Assembly (NCBI GenBank): GCA_029237815.1
Contig: JAQZBP010000003.1
Location: 589,813-653,812 of the forward strand
DNA: 64,000 bases
Direction of reading: 5' to 3'
DNA from: Moraxellaceae bacterium
GTDB taxonomy: Bacteria > Pseudomonadota > Gammaproteobacteria > Pseudomonadales > Moraxellaceae
Under the pieces are notes generated by a model. It saw only the letters and a list, made by a program, of their open reading frames with translations, made no database searches and was not told the DNA's origin. Both the position numbers and the translations under genes were made by a program. Below are positions 18,057 to 26,556 of this stretch, piece after piece (the first letter of the stretch is position 1; each line of letters opens with the position of its first letter).

Positions 18057-18488
18057 TCAGTGCGGCGCGCTGCCCGCCCGCGAGATGTCACGCACGACGT
18101 CGGCCGCCGCGTCCGGCGAGGCGCGGGTGGCAATATCCGCCTGTGCCACGATGCCGCAGCACACGCCCTTGGCATCCACCACCGGCACGCGGCGGATGTT
18201 GTGCGCCTCCATCTGGCGCAGGCACTCGTCCAGGTCGTCTTCCGGCTTCACGGTATAGACCGGCGTCGACATGATCTCGTCCGCCGTGGTCTGCCCCGTG
18301 TCGCGCCCCTGCGCCACGGCGCGGATGCAGATGTCGCGGTCGGTGACGACGCCGACCGGACGCTTCTGCGCATCCACCACCGGAATCTCCCCGCAATCGC
18401 ACTCCGCCATCTTCTGCGCGACTTCCTGCAGTGACGCGCTGGCGACGCAGCACGCCGGGTTCTTCGTCATGATGTCCTGCACGTGCAT
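18057..18488 (-). CDS. Tandem CBS-domain protein
   Basis: 143 residues made almost entirely of two CBS domains. The first starts MHVQDIMTKNPACCV and has GEIPVVDAQKRPVGVVTDRD. The second starts ADEIMSTPVYTV and has RRVPVVDAKGVCCGIVAQAD. CBS pairs bind adenine nucleotides and act as regulators; stand-alone ones of this kind are common in stress responses. The ATG at 18488 follows GGAGAAGG. It is divergent from the secreted esterase at 18851. Confidence 0.9.
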   Translation of the reverse strand: MHVQDIMTKNPACCVASASLQEVAQKMAECDCGEIPVVDAQKRPVGVVTDRDICIRAVAQGRDTGQTTADEIMSTPVYTVKPEDDLDECLRQMEAHNIRRVPVVDAKGVCCGIVAQADIATRASPDAAADVVRDISRAGSAPH

Positions 18489-18850
18489 GGCCCTTCTCCG
18501 CTGACTGGATGTTCATAAGGAGTAGCACAGGCGATTGCGCGGCGTCGGCAACCGGCGCAATTGCAAACACGCTTTTTCAACGTAGAGCGACACAGGCAAA
18601 TCGCCATTTATTCAGTTCACCCTCTGCAAGGCCATATTCTGCACTGCAGTTCATGACTGAAGTTCGTGAGCGAACGACACGATTCCGTGACCATTTCACC
18701 CCGTCCAGGTCTAGCGCTAGTTCATCAAAAGCACACAAAACGCTTCCGAGCTGAAACACAACTGTCGTGTTCGTGCTGTTGAAGCAAAGAGCTGTAAATT
18801 GGATGTTGCGCCTCCCAACTAAAGTAGTATTTGGAAGGAGCTTTTTATCC
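18489..18850. other. Intergenic with a lower-GC part
   Basis: 362 bases between divergent genes. From about 18590 to the esterase start the sequence is clearly richer in A and T than its surroundings. A short dyad, AACAC then GTGTT, lies near 18758-18775. The esterase promoter is likely here, but no exact -35/-10 pair is claimed. Confidence 0.45.
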
Positions 18851-19891
18851 ATGCAAAGAATTAGCATCCGTAACGGAATTTTTTCGTTCATCGCTGTCTC
18901 GTTATTCAGCGCTCCGCTCTCCGCCTCCGCCGGCCTGCTGGACCAGCTCGCCGCCCTGCGCACCTCGGGCGACTCGACCACGAGCACCACCACCAGCAGC
19001 GGCACGCGTACCGTCACCTACACTCCGACAAACTGGTCGCAGGCCCTGAAGGGCGACCTTTACCTGCCCGCCAACAACGGCGCGACGCGTCCCGTGGTGC
19101 TGCTGCTTCACGGTGGCGCCTGGCAGCGTGGCGACAAGAGCAGCATGAGCGGCACCGGCCAGACCCTGGCGCAGCGCGGCTATGCGGCCTTCTCCATCAA
19201 TTACCGCTTTGCGCCCGGCTCCACCTATCCGGCGCAGCTCCAGGACATGCAGCAGGCGGTGCGCTACCTGCAGCAGCACGCCAGCGAGTACCGCCTCGAC
19301 ATGAACCGCCTCGCGGTCTGGGGCTACTCCGCGGGCGGCCATCTCGCCACGCTGCTCGCCGTGCAGCCGGCCTCCGACCTGCCGCCGGTGCGCGTCGCCA
19401 TCGCGGGCGCACCGCCCTCCGATCTCGCCGCACCGGAAGCACGTGAAGCCTCGTCGGTGAAGATCTTCATGGGCGGCTCCTATGCGCAGATCCCGGCACT
19501 CTACGAGCAGGCCTCGCCGCGTCGCCAGGTGCGCACCGGCATGGCCCCGGTCTTCCTCTACCACGGCACGCTCGACAAGGTCGTGCCGCCGGTGCAGTCC
19601 GAGAATTTCGCGAAGACGCTGCGCGAGGCGAGCGTACCGGTGGAGCTGGTCTGGCTGCAGGGCAAGGACCACAGCACTGCGTCCGGTGCGACCTCGCTGT
19701 ACCGCCCGCAGGCCTTCGCCTTCCTCGACCGCCACATCAACGGCACGGCCGGCACCACCACGGGCAGCACGACGCCGGTCGTACCGGTAGTCACCGAAGA
19801 CCCGGCGGTTCCCCTGCCGCCGGTCAGCGAACCCGTGACGACGGAATCCGACGGTATCGCACAGCGCCTGCGTGACTTCCTGAGCCGCTGA
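18851..19891 (+). CDS. Secreted alpha/beta hydrolase (BD-FAE/HSL-like esterase)
   Basis: 346 residues with a signal peptide (MQRISIRNGI, hydrophobic core, cleavage near SASA at 24-27). The catalytic parts are LLLHGGAWQRGD (oxyanion HGG), WGYSAGGHLA with nucleophile Ser160, HGTLDKVVPP with the acid, and GKDHST with His. The C-terminal 40 residues are threonine- and proline-rich, then end in a short helix, which may be a linker or cell-wall-exposed tail. Likely an exported carboxylesterase; the substrate is unknown. AAGGAG lies upstream of the ATG at 18851; an upstream ATG at 18767 would bury the signal peptide. Confidence 0.85.
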   Translation: MQRISIRNGIFSFIAVSLFSAPLSASAGLLDQLAALRTSGDSTTSTTTSSGTRTVTYTPTNWSQALKGDLYLPANNGATRPVVLLLHGGAWQRGDKSSMSGTGQTLAQRGYAAFSINYRFAPGSTYPAQLQDMQQAVRYLQQHASEYRLDMNRLAVWGYSAGGHLATLLAVQPASDLPPVRVAIAGAPPSDLAAPEAREASSVKIFMGGSYAQIPALYEQASPRRQVRTGMAPVFLYHGTLDKVVPPVQSENFAKTLREASVPVELVWLQGKDHSTASGATSLYRPQAFAFLDRHINGTAGTTTGSTTPVVPVVTEDPAVPLPPVSEPVTTESDGIAQRLRDFLSR

Positions 19892-20271
19892 GTCCCCACC
19901 AACCGTGGTTCCGGCCAGCATCTGCTGCCGAACCGCGCGATCTTCCGCTTCGCTGCAAGCGGGCCCGGCCGACCGGCCACCAGTGACGGAACCCGGTACA
20001 GGGATGTACCACCCCCCACCTTCCGGCCAACTTCCGCACAGCACGGCATTTTCTGGGCAGCACAGATTTCCTGCGCTCCGGCTGATGCATCGCACCCGTG
20101 CCGTTGCAGTCGATGCACGACTCGACCGCGTCGCGACCATCCTCCGCGGATGCCATCCCTTCCCCTGCGATTTCTTCCTATACTGCCGTCGGTGATCGGC
20201 GCGCGTTACTCCCGCGCTATCTCCTTCTTGTCTTGCGCGGATCCTGCGCTGGAATCGCATCCAGGCCGTTG

Positions 20272-20328
20272 CGCTGAAGCTCATCCCGCCGCTCAGCCGG
20301 CGCTGATAGTGCTTCGCTGAAGCTCATC
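20272..20328. repeat. 14-bp direct repeat
   Basis: CGCTGAAGCTCATC occurs at 20272-20285 and again at 20315-20328, 43 bases apart. It lies about 420 bases before the ERF gene. It could be chance, a binding site pair, or a scar of insertion. Confidence 0.6.
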
Positions 20329-20356
20329 TGCCAGTGCGCAATGCGCTCTCGCCCCG

Positions 20357-20408
20357 CGAATATAATTCGAAAAAAGCTGCGTATTTTTTTGCAAATCCGC
20401 TCGGATTT
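20357..20408. promoter_or_regulatory. Two palindromes in AT-rich DNA, possible operator/promoter
   Basis: CGAAT-ATA-ATTCG at 20357-20369 and AAATCCG-CT-CGGATTT at 20393-20408, separated by an A/T-run region. Palindromes of this size are typical of dimeric repressor sites, and a low-GC strip in this GC-rich genome suits a promoter. It is the only such place upstream of the ERF-SSB block. No repressor gene is nearby. Function is inferred. Confidence 0.4.
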
Positions 20409-20633
20409 CCTACTTTCATCCCCATGTATATCGCTACGAACGCAATGACGATGCCGCGCGACAAATGAGCCCGAAACGGCTCAACCGTTCAGGACGACGA
20501 CACTGGCGGCCGTAACCTGGCCGCTCTCCCGCAAGGACTCCCCGCGCATGCACCACCCGCAGGCGCTCCGGCCGAGGCCGGGCGCTCCTGTGCATTGCGT
20601 TCGCCTCGGGCAACGCCGTCGAGGTCACCTGTG

Positions 20634-20999
20634 ATGCAAGAAGAGGAAAACGCCGCCAGCTGGCGTCAACAGGAGGAGCTGGAACAACAGGAATGGGAAC
20701 TAGACGAGCGCCGTGCCGCAAGAGGCCGGCGTAATCCGGAGATGAACAATGGCAAAAGTCTATCAGGCAATCTCGGCGGTGATGGCCGACCTCGCTACCG
20801 AGGGGATCGGCAAGAACCGTCGCAACGTCCAGCAGGGCTACCAGTTCCGCGGGATCGACGATGTCTACAACGCGCTGAGCTCGACGCTGGCGCGGCACGG
20901 GCTGCTCATGCTGCCGCGCATCCTGAGCCGGACCTGCGAGGAGCGAACGACGCGGAATGGGAGCGCCCTGTTCTACGTCACCGTCGCGGCGGAGTTTGA
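20634..20999 (+). CDS. Possible small charged protein overlapping the ERF start
   Basis: The frame opens at ATG 20634 with GAGG 9 bases upstream. Its first 38 residues (MQEEENAASWRQQEELEQQE and further charged residues) look like a real, helical, Glu/Gln/Arg-rich phage-type protein. After 20749 the frame runs over the ERF gene and its sequence becomes Arg/Ala-rich chance composition. Either a short gene has lost its stop, or only the first part is meaningful and a frameshift once ended it. The extent given is the open frame; the real product may be far shorter. Confidence 0.35.
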   Translation: MQEEENAASWRQQEELEQQEWELDERRAARGRRNPEMNNGKSLSGNLGGDGRPRYRGDRQEPSQRPAGLPVPRDRRCLQRAELDAGAARAAHAAAHPEPDLRGANDAEWERPVLRHRRGGV

Positions 21000-21372
21000 C
21001 CTCGTGTGCGCGGAGGACGGCAGCAAGCACGTCATCCGCACCTACGGCGAGGCCATGGACAGTGCCGACAAGGCCACCAACAAGGCCATGAGCGCCGCCT
21101 ACAAATACGCCGCCATGCAGGCCTTCTGCATCCCCACCGAGGGCGACAACGACGCCGATGCGACCACGCACGACGTCACGCCGGCGGTGCAGGAAGCGCC
21201 GGCCGAATGGATGGCGCGCGTCGAGACCTCGATCCGCAACGTGGAGAGCCCCGCCAAGCTCGAGGAGATCCGCGCCTACATTGCCAGCAAGCCGCTGCCG
21301 CAGGTCCAGATCGCCAGGCTCAACCAGCTCTGCGACGAGGTTGAATCCCACTTCACTACGGAGAATGCATAA
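20749..21372 (+). CDS. ERF-family single-strand annealing recombinase
   Basis: 207 residues. The N-terminal two thirds match the ERF family (phage P22 Erf type): AKVYQAISAVMADLATEGI, YQFRGIDDVYNALSSTLARH, then GEAMDSADKATNKAMSAAYK, the strongest family signature. Such proteins anneal complementary single strands and drive phage recombination. The last 60 residues are a variable tail. A GGAG site precedes the ATG. The stop codon abuts the start of the ssb gene with no gap, so the two are one transcript. No other phage structural gene is in the window. Confidence 0.93.
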   Translation: MAKVYQAISAVMADLATEGIGKNRRNVQQGYQFRGIDDVYNALSSTLARHGLLMLPRILSRTCEERTTRNGSALFYVTVAAEFDLVCAEDGSKHVIRTYGEAMDSADKATNKAMSAAYKYAAMQAFCIPTEGDNDADATTHDVTPAVQEAPAEWMARVETSIRNVESPAKLEEIRAYIASKPLPQVQIARLNQLCDEVESHFTTENA

Positions 21373-21864
21373 ATGCGAGGCGTGAACAAAGTCATCCTCC
21401 TTGGCAACCTGGGCCGCGAACCGGACGTGCGCTACCTGCCTTCCGGCGGTGCGGTGGCCAAGCTCAGCGTGGCCACCAGCGAAGCCTGGCGCGACAAGAA
21501 CACCGGGCAGCCGCAGGAACAGACCGAATGGCACCGCGTGGTGTTCTACGGAAAGCTCGCGGAAATCGCCGGCCAGTTCCTGCACAAGGGCAGCAAGGTC
21601 TATGTGGAAGGCACGCTGCACACGCGCAAGTGGCAGGACAAGGAGAGCGGCCAGGACCGCTACACCACCGAGGTCAAGGGCCTGGCCATGGAGATGCTGG
21701 ACAGCAAGGGCGAGAAGGTGGAGGCCAGCAACGACAGCCACTTTCCCGCCTTCGAGGACAGCGGCGATGCGGGCGCGCCCAGGCGCGGCATGGAGCGGCG
21801 CGTGCCGGCGCAGAAAGGCGCGACGGCACAGGCCTTCGACTTCGACGACGACATTCCCTTCTGA
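21373..21864 (+). CDS. ssb: Single-stranded DNA-binding protein (phage-type)
   Basis: 163 residues. The OB-fold covers about residues 1-110: [40 protein letters not shown] and [19 protein letters not shown] are standard SSB blocks. A short linker leads to the acidic tip DFDDDIPF, which recruits partner proteins. It coats single-stranded DNA and would deliver the ERF protein to it. It starts right after the ERF stop. It is probably an accessory copy, since it sits inside a recombination block rather than beside uvrA. Confidence 0.95.
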   Translation: MRGVNKVILLGNLGREPDVRYLPSGGAVAKLSVATSEAWRDKNTGQPQEQTEWHRVVFYGKLAEIAGQFLHKGSKVYVEGTLHTRKWQDKESGQDRYTTEVKGLAMEMLDSKGEKVEASNDSHFPAFEDSGDAGAPRRGMERRVPAQKGATAQAFDFDDDIPF

Positions 21865-21890
21865 CGGGGAGCCATTGCGCAGGAGCCACC

Positions 21891-22397
21891 ATGGGGAGCC
21901 CGCTTTCGCTCTACCTCATGACGGAGGAGTACCGGCAGGCGCTGGCCGTGCTCTCCGACTCGGAGCTGGATGAGCAGACCGTCGCCGACACGCTCGAGGG
22001 CCTGCAGGGCGAGCTCTCGCACAAGGCCGCCAATGTGGCGGCCTTCGTGCTCAACCTGGAAGCCGAGGCCGAGGCGGCGCGCGCCGCCGAGGAGCGCATC
22101 CGCAAGCGCCGCCAGGCGCTGGAGAAGCGTGCCGCGCATCTGCGCGACTACCTGCAGGGCAACATGGCGCGCGCCGGTATTTCGGAGATCGCCGCGCTCG
22201 ACCGGTCCTTCCGTGCGCGCCTGATGGCGGGACACGAAGCGGTCGAGATCGAGGACGAGGCGGCGCTGCCGGCGGATTTCCGGCGCGTGAAGGTGATCGA
22301 GGAACCGGACAAGCCGCTGATCGCGCGCGCCCTCAAGGAAGGCTATGCGGTGCCGGGCGCGCGCCTGGTGCGGCGGGCGACGCTGAAGATCGGGTGA
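21891..22397 (+). CDS. Siphovirus Gp157-like protein
   Basis: 168 residues. It starts LSLYLMTEEYRQALAVL and has a long helical middle part (ANVAAFVLNLEAEAEAARAA, then EERIRKRRQALEKRAAHLRD) followed by DYLQGNMARAGI and a beta-rich end with LPADFRRVKVIEEPDKPLIA. This is the layout of the phage Gp157 family, often found next to recombination or SSB genes and linked in Streptococcus to phage resistance. AGGAG lies upstream of the ATG at 21891. It follows ssb by 26 bases and precedes the next gene by 4 bases. Confidence 0.88.
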   Translation: MGSPLSLYLMTEEYRQALAVLSDSELDEQTVADTLEGLQGELSHKAANVAAFVLNLEAEAEAARAAEERIRKRRQALEKRAAHLRDYLQGNMARAGISEIAALDRSFRARLMAGHEAVEIEDEAALPADFRRVKVIEEPDKPLIARALKEGYAVPGARLVRRATLKIG

Positions 22398-22401
22398 CGC
22401 C

Positions 22402-22671
22402 GTGCCGGACCGGGGCAATCCGCCCGCGCGCGGCCGCACAATCGTGCCGGACATCCTGAAATCGTGGCAGCGGCGCCGCTCGCGGCAGACCGACGCGCTC
22501 GAGATCACGGCGGACAAGGTCTACGTCACCTGCTACGAGGGCGAGGACAGCAGCGCGGTGGGCTGCACGCACGCTGAATTCCGTGCCGGCAAGCTGCAAC
22601 AGGTCGTGTGCGACACCTTCGGGCCCGGCGTGCTCGCCGAGGCCCTCGCCTATCTGCGCCCGCGGCACTGA
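22402..22671 (+). CDS. Small protein of unknown function, last gene of the ERF block
   Basis: 89 residues from a GTG start, 4 bases after the Gp157-like gene. A basic N-terminal part (IVPDILKSWQRRRSRQ) is followed by a compact beta-alpha part (ALEITADKVYVTCYEGEDSS, CTHAEFRAGKLQQVVCDTFG). No domain was recognised. The close spacing suggests translation with the genes before it. It could be a phage accessory protein. Confidence 0.65.
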   Translation: MPDRGNPPARGRTIVPDILKSWQRRRSRQTDALEITADKVYVTCYEGEDSSAVGCTHAEFRAGKLQQVVCDTFGPGVLAEALAYLRPRH

Positions 22672-22788
22672 CGGCAGCATTGCACCGCTTGCCGCTGCCG
22701 GCGCCGGCAGTCCCACGATCATGATTGTCATGACGCCGGCGCCAGCTGATGCGTCCTTTCGCTTCTACCTTGCGCCGGTGCGTGGCGC

Positions 22789-23715
22789 TCAGCGCGCGCC
22801 GGCCGGCGCCAGCGTGTAGCCGTCGCGCGGAAAATGCACGTGCACCGTGCCGACGTCCGCGTGCTCGCGCGCCAGGATCCAGCGCGTCGGCGTGGCGCCG
22901 GCCAGCCTACCTTCGCTCGGCACCTGGCCGTAGTCGGACGGCGCGATCGTCACACGGCTGCCGATCATTTCATTCGTCAGGAATTCCGCCGCAATCGCGC
23001 GCGGGCTGGCCTGCCGGGCAGCAGCGAGGGCCGCGTCGATGGCGAGCGGCCGCGGCGTGCCGTCGCCGAAGGCGCGCATGCGGTCCATCCACGCGTTCAG
23101 GCGCGGAAAGCCCTGCAGCATCCGCGATTCGGCCAGCTCGCGGATCATCCAGAGGCCGTGGTAGGCGGTGAAATCGGCGTGGTCGGGCGTGCGGCCGAAC
23201 AGGAAATCCTGCGTGAGCATCGCCTCTACCTGCGCGGCGTGCGCCAGCACCACGGGCCGCGCCTCGCGCAGGCTGACGATGCGCGCGGTCGCCGTGCGCC
23301 CCATGTTCACGCGGTCCCAGGCGAAGCGCAGCAGGTCCGGCACCGACATGGAATCCCAGGCCTTGCGCCGCAGGGTGCGGTTGCCGGCGGCCAGCACGCA
23401 GGCGAAGAAGATGTCGAGGTCGACGCGCGCCACCCAGGCCTGGGCGTCGGCGCCCAGGTTGCCGAGGGCGAGCTCCGGCTTTTCGGCACGGGCGGCGATC
23501 TCCTCGGCGATGATGCGTGAATCGCAGAACACGTCGGCGCCATCCTGGGCCACCGGAATCTTGCGGTAGCCGCCAGCCAGCGCGACCAGGTGCGGCCGCG
23601 GCGGACTCTCGCGGACGGTCACCGACTGCCAGGGCAGGCCGGCATAGCCCAGCATGCTGCGGACCTTCTGGGAAAACGGCGACATGGGGTAATGGTGCAG
23701 GATCAGGTCGGGCAT
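22789..23715 (-). CDS. Glutathione S-transferase family protein
   Basis: 308 residues. The first 80 form a thioredoxin-like GST N-domain: LILHHYPMSPFSQKVRSMLG carries the Ser of the active-site region, and GGYRKIPVAQDGADVFCDSR has the cis-Pro and the glutathione-binding DSR. The C-terminal helical domain includes FGRTPDHADFTAYHGLW. The protein is longer than a usual GST (about 210-230), with an extra 70-80 residues at the C-terminus of unknown purpose. No clear ribosome site is seen at ATG 23715. Convergent with the ERF block. Confidence 0.85.
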   Translation of the reverse strand: MPDLILHHYPMSPFSQKVRSMLGYAGLPWQSVTVRESPPRPHLVALAGGYRKIPVAQDGADVFCDSRIIAEEIAARAEKPELALGNLGADAQAWVARVDLDIFFACVLAAGNRTLRRKAWDSMSVPDLLRFAWDRVNMGRTATARIVSLREARPVVLAHAAQVEAMLTQDFLFGRTPDHADFTAYHGLWMIRELAESRMLQGFPRLNAWMDRMRAFGDGTPRPLAIDAALAAARQASPRAIAAEFLTNEMIGSRVTIAPSDYGQVPSEGRLAGATPTRWILAREHADVGTVHVHFPRDGYTLAPAGAR

Positions 23716-24004
23716 GGCAGCGTCCGGCAGGAGGAGAGGCGGCGATTATCGGGGCAACGCCCCGACATTCGATACAACGACAGGACAGCTGTCCACCTCG
23801 CCGCCCGGGGTATCGACACCGGAGGGGGCACCGGGCAAATCCTCCGCTTGACGCACGCGGCGCCCACCGGACACCCCGTGCCGGGGGCGAAGGGCGGTGC
23901 CCTGCCACATGTCGGCGGCAGTCACCTCCCGTGCCGTGGCGGCTGGCAGGGCCGCGGTCCCGCTGTATAGCTAGCCCCTGCAGATGTTCGGACCGGGAGG
24001 CCCG

Positions 24005-25153
24005 ATGCCAACAACACTACACTCCTGGCGGCGCAAGCTCGCAGCCGTGCTGGAATGGTCGCCCGTGGACAAGGGTCAGATCCCCCTGTTCATGCTCGTG
24101 CCCATCATGTCGCAGTACGTGCTCTGGGCCTATGTCGTGCTGCAGCGCCCCGACCGCGAGCGCCTGGTGGTCGTGCCCACGCTGGAGCTCCATCTCATCC
24201 TTTGCCTGGCCATCATCGCCGGCGGCGTCCTGCTCATGCTGCTCGGTGCCTGGCTGCGCCGGCGCACGCCGGCGAGCCTCTTCTTCCAGCACCTGGCCGT
24301 GCAGTATTACGCGGCGACGCTGATCTTCATGGGCTACCAGGTCGGCCTGACGGAAATTGCCGCCGGCCTCGTGCTGCTTGGCGCACCGGTGTTCGGCTTC
24401 ATCGTGCTGGACCGCCGCGCCGTATGGCTCGGCACGCTGACCTCGCTCGTCCTGTTCTTCGCGCTCAGCCTGGCCACCCTGCACGGGCACCTGCCCTATG
24501 CACCCATTCTTGCGCCCGCGGCCGATGCCTCCGCCCGGCAATTCCATTTCTACAGCCTGATCGGCTTTTCCGCCCCGCACTTCATCTTCATCCTGCTGCT
24601 CGCCGACCAGACGCTGCACTTCTGGCGCCGGCGCGAGGACACCATTCGCGAGCTCTCGCGCACCGACGTGCTCACCGGCCTGCCCAACCGCCGCAGCATC
24701 CTGGAGCTGCTGGAGAAGGAAACCGCGCGCACGCGCCGCCATGGCCCGCCCATGTGCGTCGTCATCCTCGATCTCGACCATTTCAAGCGCGTCAACGACA
24801 CCTGGGGCCATCCCACCGGCGACAGGGTGTTGCAGACGGCCGCGCGCGTGCTGCGCGAGAACCTGCGCACTTGCGACACCATCGGCCGCTACGGCGGCGA
24901 GGAATTCCTGATGGTGCTGCCCGACACTTCCGTCGAAGGCGCCGCCGCCTTGCTGGAGCGTTGCCGCGCCGCCCTCGCCGCCACGGAAATCCGCACCGGT
25001 ACCGGCGAGCACTTCCACATCAGCGCCAGTTTCGGCGTGATGAGCAACCACAAGGACTTCGATGTCGATGCCGCGGCGCTGATCAAGGCCGCGGACGACG
25101 CGCTCTACCGCGCCAAGGAAAATGGCCGCAACCGCGTGGAGATGGCGGCCTGA
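24005..25153 (+). CDS. Membrane diguanylate cyclase (GGDEF)
   Basis: 382 residues. The first 205 contain about six membrane segments and form a sensor of unknown type. The GGDEF domain follows: SRTDVLTGLPNRRS at its start, DLDHFKRVNDTWGHPTGD, then GGEEF at 297-301. The RxxD inhibitory site is kept (RTCD, 288-291), so product inhibition is expected. It makes c-di-GMP from two GTP. ATG at 24005 follows GGGAGG. Confidence 0.93.
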   Translation: MPTTLHSWRRKLAAVLEWSPVDKGQIPLFMLVPIMSQYVLWAYVVLQRPDRERLVVVPTLELHLILCLAIIAGGVLLMLLGAWLRRRTPASLFFQHLAVQYYAATLIFMGYQVGLTEIAAGLVLLGAPVFGFIVLDRRAVWLGTLTSLVLFFALSLATLHGHLPYAPILAPAADASARQFHFYSLIGFSAPHFIFILLLADQTLHFWRRREDTIRELSRTDVLTGLPNRRSILELLEKETARTRRHGPPMCVVILDLDHFKRVNDTWGHPTGDRVLQTAARVLRENLRTCDTIGRYGGEEFLMVLPDTSVEGAAALLERCRAALAATEIRTGTGEHFHISASFGVMSNHKDFDVDAAALIKAADDALYRAKENGRNRVEMAA

Positions 25154-25344
25154 CACCGGCCTCCCGCAAGCGCTCCGCAAGGCGCTAACGGCGCCTGGCG
25201 CTACCACCCGTCACGCCCGCACCCGTCCCGCTTCCGCGGCTCCCTGACGCCATCGCGCCGCAGGCCGGCGCGCCAGCGTCTATCTTTTCCTCAAGTGCAG
25301 CACCCGGTGCTGCGGGATGACGTCCATCTCCGGAGGAAAAGGAA

Positions 25345-26460
25345 ATGAGTTTGCTGAAAAGGGCGACCGAGGTCGCCGTGGCCACCCTGGGCGGCGCTGG
25401 CGAGACGGCGCGCACCGAGGCGAACGTGCGTGGCGTGCACCTGCGTCCCGTGGCCGAGTTCACGCACCAGGTGACGGGCGTGGCGGTGTCGCGGCGCGGC
25501 CGCGTGTTCGTGAATTTTCCGCGCTGGACGGAGGACACCGAGGTCTCCGTGGCGGAAGTACTGCCCGGCAGCACGCTGCGGCCCTTTCCCGACGACGACT
25601 GGAACGCCTGGCGCAACAGCCGCAAGGACGAGATGGCGCCGGCCCGCCATTTCATCTGCGTGCAAAGCGTGGTGGTGGATGCGCGCGACCACCTCTGGGT
25701 GCTCGACCCGGCGGCGCCCGCGCAGAGCCATGTCGTGCGCGGTGGCGCCAAGCTGGTGGAGATCGACCTCGCCACCGACCACGTCGTGCGCACCCTTCTT
25801 TTCGACGAGGACGTGGCGCCGCTCGGCAGCTATCTCAACGACGTGCGCATCAGCCCGGACGGCGCCTACGCCTACATCACCGATTCCGGCGCCAAGGGCG
25901 CGCTGGTCGTGGTGCGCCTGGCGGACGCGCAGGCCTGGCGCGTGCTCGACGGCCATGCCAGCACGCAGCCGGAAAAGGACGTGCAGATAAAAGTCGACCG
26001 GCGCGTGCTGCGCCGCCCCGACGGCCGTGGCGTGGAGTTCGCCGCCGACGGCATCGCGCTGTCCACGGACGGCCACTGGCTCTACTGGCAGGCCATCAAG
26101 GGCCGTACGTTGTACCGGCTGCCCACCGCACTGCTGCAGGACCGCGGCGCCGACGCGGCGATGCTGGCGGCCGCCGTGGAGCGTGTCGGCGAGAACGGAC
26201 CGGCCGACGGCCTCCTGATCAGCACGAGCGGCCGCATGTACATCAGCGCCGTGGAGGAGAACGCCGTGAAGGTCCGCGAGGGCGACGAGGTCAGCACGCT
26301 GCTGCAGGACCGGCGCCTGCGCTGGCCGGACTCCTTCGCCGAAGGCCCGGACGGCACGGTGTACGTCACCGACTCGCGCATTCCCGACATGGTGTGGTTC
26401 CGCCCGCACGGCCCGGCGCAGCTGCGCACGACGCTGTACCGGATCGAGGACCTGCGCTGA
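25345..26460 (+). CDS. Major royal jelly protein/yellow-type beta-propeller
   Basis: 371 residues. The sequence matches bacterial members of the MRJP/yellow family: GVAVSRRGRVFVNFPRW, SVVVDARDHLWVLDPAAPAQ, LNDVRISPDGAYAYITDSGA, and GIALSTDGHWLYWQAIKGRT. These form a six-bladed propeller related to gluconolactonases. The function in bacteria is not known; lactonase or sugar-binding activity is possible. GGAGG and AAGG lie before the ATG at 25345. No signal peptide is evident. A pirin gene follows on the same strand after 96 bases. Confidence 0.85.
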   Translation: MSLLKRATEVAVATLGGAGETARTEANVRGVHLRPVAEFTHQVTGVAVSRRGRVFVNFPRWTEDTEVSVAEVLPGSTLRPFPDDDWNAWRNSRKDEMAPARHFICVQSVVVDARDHLWVLDPAAPAQSHVVRGGAKLVEIDLATDHVVRTLLFDEDVAPLGSYLNDVRISPDGAYAYITDSGAKGALVVVRLADAQAWRVLDGHASTQPEKDVQIKVDRRVLRRPDGRGVEFAADGIALSTDGHWLYWQAIKGRTLYRLPTALLQDRGADAAMLAAAVERVGENGPADGLLISTSGRMYISAVEENAVKVREGDEVSTLLQDRRLRWPDSFAEGPDGTVYVTDSRIPDMVWFRPHGPAQLRTTLYRIEDLR

Positions 26461-26556
26461 GGGGCGGTAGAGATCGGCCTGAAGGCGGAGCCAAGGCGCA
26501 CACCAGGTGCCGCCGAACCCGTATGCTTGCCTTCCCGGGCCCTGGAAATTTCCCGC

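Larger units (their letters stand above)
19892..20633. other. Long intergenic leader of the phage-type block
   Basis: 742 bases without a convincing gene. The first 450 bases hold only chance frames. From about 20270 there is a 14-bp direct repeat and then an AT-rich stretch with two palindromes (listed separately), followed by mixed sequence up to the small frame at 20634. No tRNA, integrase or clear att site was recognised. Confidence 0.5.

Noticed and set aside
19892..20633. A tRNA or integrase-derived att site next to the phage-type block
   Set aside because: No tRNA arms or T-loop motif could be found, and the 14-bp direct repeat is on one side only.
22695..22710. The palindrome CTGCCGGCGCCGGCAG as a terminator of the ERF block
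   Set aside because: It has no loop and no T run; it is a GC-rich palindrome likely to occur by chance here.
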